From positions 10,982,407 to 11,046,406 of the forward strand of contig OW028584.1 in the NCBI GenBank assembly GCA_932294295.1: a DNA stretch of 64,000 bases, written 5' to 3'. Positions within the stretch are counted from its first letter, which is position 1. Each line of letters opens with the position of its first letter. The position numbers were made by a program, and so were the translations under genes. Positions 57,005-64,000 of the stretch are shown here, piece after piece. The notes beneath the pieces are model-generated. The model was given only the letters and a program-made list of their open reading frames with translations. It had not been told where the DNA came from and did not search any database. Source of the stretch: Alitta virens (lineage: Eukaryota > Annelida > Polychaeta > Phyllodocida > Nereididae).

Positions 57005-57445
57005 GTGTATACATAGTATCTTGGAAGAGCAGATAACTCAATTTTCTGTTACTTGAACACGCCTCTAAAGTCTCTGAGTAACTTAAGCCAGGTGCTCTTA
57101 AGGCTGATTCTACACTTGCCGAGATGCACAAGACCAGATTTGGGCCAATTTGACACGAGTACCTTTGGAATACAAGATGGCTTTGTCACGTGACAAACTA
57201 CTCTGAAATCTCATGTTTCAGGAGAATAGAACGTGAATAGGCCATTCTGAAGTTACCGCACTTGCCGAACACTCAAGTGAAGCTGCATTCAAGTGTAATG
57301 GCGGTCAATATAACCACCGCCTATACGAGGCCATGTTCAAATATTTGTTCATTGCTTACAGTCCCCAGCAGACCATAAAGTGGTCATCCTTCATTTAGAC
57401 TCTTCAAGGGTTGTTTGCAATAAAGATCTGAATTGTGTACCTCTT
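57005..57445 (-). repeat. Inner right arm of the 5-kb palindrome (diverged)
   Basis: Partner of 54420-54905. It contains the 16-bp perfect palindrome TTTGTCACGTGACAAA at 57182-57197, which has no counterpart in the left arm. Confidence 0.75.
57182..57197. promoter_or_regulatory. Perfect palindrome TTTGTCACGTGACAAA
   Basis: A 16-bp palindrome with a GTCACGTGAC core, typical of bHLH-zip (USF/MITF-type) sites. Function is an inference. Confidence 0.3.
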
Positions 57446-57755
57446 CTGTATGGCCATTGTATTGCAAAGAAGGCAAGTGCGACTCCTAAATCATATTATC
57501 AATCAATATTTTGTACAGCGCAGAACTTGGGTGGTCGAAAAAAAAAAATCTAATGTCACGGAGTTATCATCCAGTTTATTTCCACAGCAACATGCATATT
57601 CAAAATTTCGGGAATTGAAAAAAAAATCATGGTACAAAGCCAATGCTATTGAAAGCTATGTTGTCAGATTTTAACATTAAGGATATATGTCTTTGAAAAA
57701 GTGTTTGTTTGAGCTTTCTGTCTTTGCTATATGACACTAGGAAAACAATTTGTTA
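57446..57755. other. Stretch between inner and outer right arms
   Basis: A 79-codon frame (57435-57674) has no motif and is not called. Confidence 0.4.
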
Positions 57756-58208
57756 ATGCATCCTGAAAATAATTAGTAAATGCTCATTTAATGACAAAGC
57801 TATAGACTCTAGCCTTGTTTTATATGTTACAGATGTTCAGGGTCGTTCATCTGCCATAACGTACACCAATATATATGGCACCAATCTAGATGTTGCGCCT
57901 TCGACAATAAATGCACTATGAGTCTCATATCTTTGCTATTGTCTATTGTCTCTTGCAGGCTAATTTGGTCTGATGACATTACGGGGCTTATTCATCCCGC
58001 TACTGTTAGCAACCAGTGGGTTTTATATTACATCAGTGTCAGACACATAGGTGCAATATTGCGTGTGGCATTGTCATAGGGTTTTGTAGAGAGGTCACTG
58101 TGTGGTGTATGAGGTTACTGTATTGTCTGTGTCATCAGCGGTGACTGAATGATGTCCATTAGACTAGCTCAAATTTCCTGGGTGCCCCCGAATACCAATT
58201 TCCTATGG
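57756..58208 (-). repeat. Outer right arm of the 5-kb palindrome
   Basis: Nearly identical inverse of 53179-53760, with a single copy of the 31-bp unit. Weaker similarity continues to about 58250. Confidence 0.9.
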
Positions 58209-59141
58209 AAGTATCGAATCAGTTCTGAATAGCAGCAGAAAAAGGCACTGACAGGATGCAGACACAGGTCAGGTATCATAACTGACCTCCTGCAAACCAT
58301 AAACCACAATAAATAACAACAACAAAAAATAAAAAATACATGTATACCAGGTAAAGTACACATTTCACTAATGCAGAACTATAATACAGTATAATTAAAG
58401 CTTGGATGAACTAGAGATTAAAGTGCAGTAAGCAGAGTCATCTCATCACTGCATCTACCCTCTTGTGAATAGTGCCATCAATTGACCAGCATCTTCAAGG
58501 CAATGTCATGAGATGGCATCCAAACAATGATTTCATGTATGAACAAGATTAGATTACTTAAAATAGACTAAGTCTCAAATTTGGGCAAATTTCTCTCGTC
58601 TTGATCCTCATAAAATGTGACATCCATGCTAGGCCATTGTGACGTCACAAGTAAAGTGATTAATGATCCTCTTCCCTCGTCTCCCCTAGCAACCATTGCA
58701 TGATATGAAAGATGACGTGTTGTCAAGGTGAGTTCCTTAGCAACCTAACTTTGCCAGGATTATGCAAATCCACATGACAAACAATGATGTTGCCTGCCCG
58801 GGGAGCTAATGGGTAGTGGCATGGTATCACATACTCTTGAATTAAGTGATGCTTTGCCTCTTGAATTAAGTGCTGCAGGGTCTGTGGTTCTATGAGCACT
58901 CATGCACAGAGGGCTGTTTTTGCTTACACTTCAAAGGCTTACTGATACTTATAGGACCCTGGTGCCAAGTTGGGGCCAAATTTACTAAAAGCTGAATAGA
59001 ATATGTGAAGTGCCCCAAAAGAGTATGATCTTTGACTTAGAAATTTTGATGGTAGTGAAGAAGTAGTGGTAGGCCTAAAACTATTTTATGTGTGCCCCAA
59101 CGGTGAGAATTCTTCTTTAGCAGATATAGATTTGATAAGTA
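58209..59141. other. Stretch without a gene
   Basis: It holds a SINE tail-like fragment at about 58438-58475 (GTCATCTCATCACTGCATCT), a full CRE TGACGTCA near 58641 with nearby X-box-like CCTAGCAACC, and a two-copy CTCTTGAATTAAGTG at about 58838-58875. Confidence 0.4.
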
Positions 59142-59425
59142 CTGTCTCTGCTCAGGACCCTTGAACCATCAGGTTCCTTGGAAACTCAAGTGACCTACTT
59201 TACGATATTGTTACGCAATTGCAACGCAGTGCTGACCGAACAAATTAGTTCAACGTTCGCCAGTCCAGATCGCTTTGCAAAGAGCGTGTAATACCCAAAT
59301 GTTGTGTGCTTTCTGTTTCTTGAATGATAATGAATAAAATAAATCGAGGACCAGAGGTCAAAACTGCCTGGGTTAGTTATGTGAGACATCTGGTCAGTTG
59401 CTCTAAATGAGAATCTGTAGTATGT
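59142..59425 (+). repeat. Interspersed repeat family R1, copy 3
   Basis: Collinear with 446-857 from CTGTCTCTGCTCAGGACCC to GAGAATCTGTAGT, and the most diverged of the three. Confidence 0.75.
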
Positions 59426-60073
59426 ACCGGGTAGTTCAAGAATTGTGCAGGAACAAAGTCAGCAGGATATTTTTGAGTGACATAAATTTGCTGAGTCAGT
59501 GGAGGACCCAATTGCTAGGATTAAGACTTTTATCGAGTCCAAATGATTATTTTGTTTAAGACTTAAGGTATCAAATGGCTTTAGACAATGTTCACACTTG
59601 CAATCACCATTTTAGTGCGAAACAGTAAAATATGCAAAGAACTCTTAAAAGTCAATCTCCACCTGTCTGTATTTTCACCAAAAAACAAATATCCAGTCTT
59701 TCATGTTTTCCAAAAGTCCAGTAGATCTAGATTGGTCAGTTAAAGTCCAGTGCAGTGGCCGTGAGTGGTCAGTCTTTATTCTGGTCTCTCCAAGAGCCAC
59801 TAGAAGTCAGTCACCATCTGAAAGAGTTTCTCTTGTGAGGAAATGCCACATGTGCCTTTTATTTTGGTCAGCTTCAAGAGCAACTTCGAGGGTCATCGAA
59901 TCGACTGCCATTAGCCAGGAGTGTGAGGGACTTTAAGAAGAGAGGCTGAAGATTGGCATGGTTTAGGTGGCGTTATTTAGTTAATTGAGATACAGGAGTG
60001 CTACAATTATTTGAGTTTATTTAATAAATCACACAAATTAAACATATCAGAATCAAAAGCAATTCAATTTCGA
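59426..60073. other. Stretch without recognisable features
   Basis: A 77-codon frame at 59703-59936 has no motif. Confidence 0.4.
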
Positions 60074-60110
60074 AGTAAGCAAGCAAGTAAGTAAGTGAAA
60101 TCACTCAGTC

Positions 60111-60148
<38 letters not shown>

Positions 60149-60166
60149 GTGAAATCACTCAGTCTC
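60074..60166. repeat. GTAA microsatellite with duplicated flank
   Basis: Two AAGT blocks, each followed by GTGAAATCACTCAGTCT. Confidence 0.9.
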
Positions 60167-60699
60167 AGGCCAGTGCTAGCAACAAAATATAGTTTTTAAT
60201 TTGAGGCAGTCGTAACAATGAGGTGGTCTAAATTTAGTTCAAATTTACTCACTCACCAACACAGCTAGATCAACCTGCTGTTCTATCAATATTTGTTCCG
60301 CTTAGATTATTTTTTGATTTATTGTAATAAAAGCTAGCTGTTACAAATGTTAACATCGGACCAACACTCACTTCAGTACATTTACCGCATGAGAAATACA
60401 TGAAAAAAAGTTTACAAAAGAACTACATCAAATGCGAAGTTTGACAACTCGAATTATGTGCTGTCAATAACAGCATCAATATTTGGACGGGACTTCAATT
60501 CAACGTCTCTGAAAGCAAATCATCCTCGTTCACCCACATTTTGCCTTCTTCTCCCTAGAGACTCCGGCTAGGGTTTGAGTTTTTCTGGAACTGACAGCAA
60601 TAAATATTCATAACATGGCGTCAATTCGTGTTTTTCTTTGATGTGTGAGGGCTCAAAGTTCTCCACAGCTCTGTGTCTGTCTTCATATCACATAATGGG
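60167..60699. other. Stretch without recognisable features
   Basis: No gene or shared repeat. Confidence 0.45.
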
Positions 60700-62545
60700 T
60701 AACATGCAAGTCAAATTAATGTCCAATCAATCTTATTAACATGTTAGTCAAAATGCTACAGTCAAAATGCTACAGGTGTCAGTTAATGTCCAATCAATCT
60801 CATAAACATGCTAGTCAAAATGCTACAGGAGTCAGTTAATGTCCAATCAATCTCATAAACATGCTAGTCAAAATGCTACGGGAGTCAGTTAATGTCCAAT
60901 CAATCTCATAAACATGCTAGTCAAAATGCTAAGGGAGTCAGTTAATGTCCAATCAATCTCATAAACATGCTAGTCAAAATGCTAAGGGAGTCAGTTAATG
61001 TCCAATCAATCTCATAAACATGCTAGTCAAAATGCTACGGGAATCAGTTAATGTCCAATCAATCTCATTAACATGTTAGTCAAAATGCTACAGGAGTCAG
61101 TTAATGTCCAATCAATCTCATAAACATGCTAGTCAAAATGCTACGGGAGTCAGTTAATGTCCAATCAATCTCATAAACATGCTAGTCAAAATGCTACAGG
61201 AGTCAGTTAATGTCCAATCAATCTCATTAACATGCTAGTCAAAATGCTACAGGAGTCAGTTAATGTCTAATCAATCTCATAAACATGCTAGTCAAAATGC
61301 TACGGGAGTCAGTTTATGTCCAATCAATCTCATAAACATGCTAGTCAAAATGCTACGGGAGTCAGTTAATGTCCAATCAATCTCATAAACATGCTAGTCA
61401 AAATGCTACAGGAGTCAGTTAATGTCCAATCAATCTCATAAACATGCTAGTCAAAATGCTACAGGAGTCAGTTAATGTCCAATTAATCTCATAAACATGC
61501 TAGTCAAAATGCTACGGGAGTTAGTTATTGTCCAATCAATCTCATTAACATATTAGTCAAAATGCTACGCGAGTCAGTTAATGCTAAATCAGTTTCATTA
61601 ACCGGTTAGTCAAAATGAACAATCTCATTAACATGTTAGTCAAAATGCTACAGGAGTCAGTTAATGTCCAATCAATCTCATTAACATGTTAGTCAAAATG
61701 CTACGGGAGTCAGTTAATGTCCAATCAATCTCATAAACATGCTAGTCAAAATTCTCTGGGAGTCAGTTAATGTCCAATCAATCTCATAAACATGCTAGTC
61801 AAAATGCTACAGGAGTCAGTTAATGTCCAATCAATCTCATAAACATGCTAGTCAAAATGCTACGGGAGTCAGTTAATGTCCAATCAATCTCATAAACATG
61901 CTAGTCAAAATGCTACGGGAGTCAGTTAATGTCCAATCAATCTCATAAACATGCTAGTCAAAATGCTAAGGGAGTCAGTTAATGTCCAATCAATCTCATA
62001 AACATGCTAGTCAAAATGCTACGGGAGTCAGTTAATGTCCAATCAATCTCATAAACATGCTAGTCAAAATGCTACAGGAGTCAGTTAATGTCCAATCAAT
62101 CTCATAAACATGCTAGTCAAAATGCTACGGGAGTGAGTTAATGTCCAATCAATCTCATAAACATGCTAGTCAAAATGCTACGGGAGTCAGTTAATGTCCA
62201 ATCAATCTCATTAACATATTAGTCAAAATGCTACGTGAGTCAGTTAATGCTAAATCAGTTTCATGAACCGGTTAGTCAAAATGAACAATCTCATTAACAT
62301 GTTAGTCAAAATGCTACAGGAGTCAGTTAATGTCCAATCAATCTCATTAACATGTTAGTTAAAATGCTACGGGAGTCAGTTAATGTCCAATCAATCTCAT
62401 AAACATGCTAGTCAAAATGCTATGGGAGTCAGTTAATGTCCAATCAATCTCATAAACATGCTAGTCAAAATGCTACGGGAGTCAGTTAATGTCCAATCAA
62501 TCTCATTAACATGCTAGTCAAAATGCTACAGGAGTCAGTTAATGT
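60700..62545. repeat. 53-bp satellite array, about 35 monomers
   Basis: The monomer runs GCTACGGGAGTCAGTTAATG, TCCAATCAATCTCATAAACA, TGCTAGTCAAAAT (20+20+13). Most copies differ at a few diagnostic positions: C(G/A)GG, CATAAAC or CATTAAC, CATGCTAG or CATGTTAG. A truncated variant monomer with GTTTCATTAACCGG (or GAACCGG) occurs twice, 666 bp apart. Confidence 0.97.
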
Positions 62546-62993
62546 TTACCATGTATACTTGGGTTAATTTTGCACTATGACATAAATGGGTCATTTTTGC
62601 TATTAATGTTTAAAATATGATGATACATTAATCAAAATCAATTTATTTAGTTTCCTTCTCCTTTTTATAATTATGAACTGTGCACCAAACTTGTGTACAA
62701 AACAGGTATGGCATTCTCTTGTAGTACATGTTTTTCTGTACCTAATGATCTTTTTTTATATCTAATGAGAAAATGCTTGAAAACTATGCATACACATTTT
62801 AGATTTGAATGTTGAAGAAATTATAGTTAGTAAAATAATGGTGTTTAAGGCTGTTGTTGGAATTTCATGTTGTATTTTTAATTTTGAACGTTTTTTTACA
62901 AACATGGAATAATTTTTATTTATTTTATTTTTTTGTTCAAGTGTAAGACAATTTGAGCTTGTGCAAAAGAATAACAGTTTCAACAGTGGTTAT
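62546..62993. other. AT-rich spacer between two satellites
   Basis: No gene or repeat. T-rich with short chance frames. Confidence 0.5.
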
Positions 62994-63312
62994 TGTAGCT
63001 TGTTGTAGCTTGTTGTAGTTTGTTTTAACTTGTTATAGCTTATTGTAGCTTGTTTTAGCTTGTGTATCTTGTTGTATCTTGTTGTAGCTTGTGTAGCTTG
63101 TAGCTTGTTGTAGCTTATTGTAGCTTGTTTTAGCTTGTGTATCTTGTTGTATCTTGTTGTAGCTTGTGTAGCTTGTAGCTTATTGTAGCATATTGTAGCT
63201 TGTTGTAGCTTGTTGTAGCTTGTGTAGCTTGTTGTAGCTTGTGGTAGCTTGTAGCTTGTGGTAGCTTGAAGCTTGTTGTAGCTTATTGTTGCTTGCTGTA
63301 TCTTGTTGTAGT
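62994..63312. repeat. 10-bp satellite TTGTAGCTTG
   Basis: About 30 units with TTGTATCTTG, TTGTTTTAGC and shortened GTGTAGCTTG variants. The variant order from TGTTTTAGCT at 63051 repeats at 63126. The 122-codon minus-strand frame rich in Gln, Thr, Tyr and Asn is a by-product of the array. Confidence 0.92.
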
Positions 63313-63828
63313 TTCTCAGTCTAGCTGTTTTATAGTAACAACAAAACTTGTATGTCACTTAAGTGAACAATTTGATAGGTCTACGTGAAAAACCATATGC
63401 AAAACATATTTTTGAGTCTCAAAATTAACTAAACGGAGAAATGTTATTGTACGCATAATGCACTTCCAAAGCCCTGTAACTTCCTTCTACTGTGAGAAAA
63501 ACAACCCAGCTCCACCCCAGGCCCTCTATCTCATCCAGTCATCTCCACAATGTAAGAGCCTCGCAACCAAATCTAATTTACGTTTCCAAGGTTACCCCTG
63601 GTGTCAAAATTCATCATCATTACCCTGATTGCTAGACATCCCGTGCCCCCTGGAGGAATATTGAGGCAAATTTTTCATGTCAACTTTCTTGGCGTCATGC
63701 AATAATTTTATGATGCACTCTATATGAGTTTCAAACGGCAATTACAGCATATAATATATTTTAGGTGTGCACTTACAACATCATTTTTGGCGCTCAAATT
63801 CTAAACCTTTTTCTTGTCTTTCTAAATC
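63313..63828. other. Stretch without a gene
   Basis: Nothing recognised apart from a CTCF-like GCCCCCTGGA near 63645. Confidence 0.45.
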
Positions 63829-63858
63829 ATAGCATAACATAGCATAACATAGCATAAC
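63829..63858. repeat. 10-bp tandem repeat
   Basis: ATAGCATAAC repeated exactly three times. Confidence 0.9.
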
Positions 63859-64000
63859 ACTTAGTAATCATGCATAAGTTTATCACACACTATATATTCC
63901 TTGATTCAAGCAAAGTCCCAATCACCAGTTCTTCAATCAAACATTCTGATGTCTTCCATCAACCAATTCACATGATACGAGATGAGAGGACAAAAAAAAA

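Noticed and set aside
57435..57674. 79-codon frame with RRTWVVEKKKSN, considered as a Harbinger transposase start
   Set aside because: Only a few residues resemble the family, and poly-A runs account for much of the lysine content.
60700..62545. CRISPR-like array
   Set aside because: Units are directly adjacent 53-bp monomers with no unique spacers, and the window is eukaryotic in character.
62990..63358. 122-codon minus-strand frame rich in Gln, Thr, Asn and Tyr
   Set aside because: It is a reading of the TTGTAGCTTG satellite and has no non-repetitive coding part.

Overview
The window reads as AT-rich, gene-poor nuclear DNA from a metazoan, probably a marine invertebrate. The organism assignment is an inference. 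It rests on one animal-type metallo-beta-lactamase-fold gene with a 3' splice site, tRNA-derived SINEs, decayed non-LTR retrotransposon ends, many short terminal-inverted-repeat (TIR) elements, and long homopolymer C/G runs and microsatellites. There is no operon-like gene packing and no ribosomal RNA or convincing tRNA gene. Most reading frames longer than 60 codons are chance frames or lie in tandem repeats.

The only gene I name with confidence is an MBLAC2-like hydrolase on the minus strand (23055-23897, 280 codons plus stop). It is a terminal exon with an acceptor at 23924-23926, a complete HxHxDH metal centre and an unusual nine-cysteine tail. A second, weaker candidate is a minus-strand exon at 11233-11778 of unknown identity, which carries a frameshift inside 12-residue repeats. 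Two or three further stretches look like worn coding ends of non-LTR retrotransposons (26270-26841, 29640-30040, 52238-52875).

Layout. 0-9 kb: mostly featureless AT-rich DNA, an interspersed repeat, a long hairpin, and a 1.3 kb TIR element with a promoter-like interior (6647-7950). 9.7-11 kb: a 14-bp minisatellite split by a TIR element, then a foldback element. 12-22 kb: nested and paired MITEs, a SINE, and CRE-like and CTCF-like motif groups. 22-24 kb: a foldback element next to the MBLAC2-like gene. 25-30 kb: LINE 3' ends, SINEs and a MITE inserted in a SINE. 30-41 kb: six copies of one MITE family with TACAGTTAGTTTCAT ends, a mirror-image cluster of short repeats, a SINE with intact 12-bp target duplications, and a motif-dense candidate regulatory region. 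43-52 kb: a SINE with an internal 22-bp tandem array, a nested TIR element, and GATA microsatellites.

The most striking structure is an imperfect palindrome of about 5 kb (53.1-58.3 kb). Its outer arms are nearly identical and its inner arms are strongly diverged, and a 31-33 bp tandem repeat is expanded in one arm only. It is followed by a 53-bp satellite of about 35 monomers with a 666-bp higher-order period (60700-62545) and a 10-bp satellite with a 75-bp higher-order period (62994-63312). Since the genes do not form a pathway, the window is best read as a record of transposition, nesting and tandem amplification around one conserved gene.
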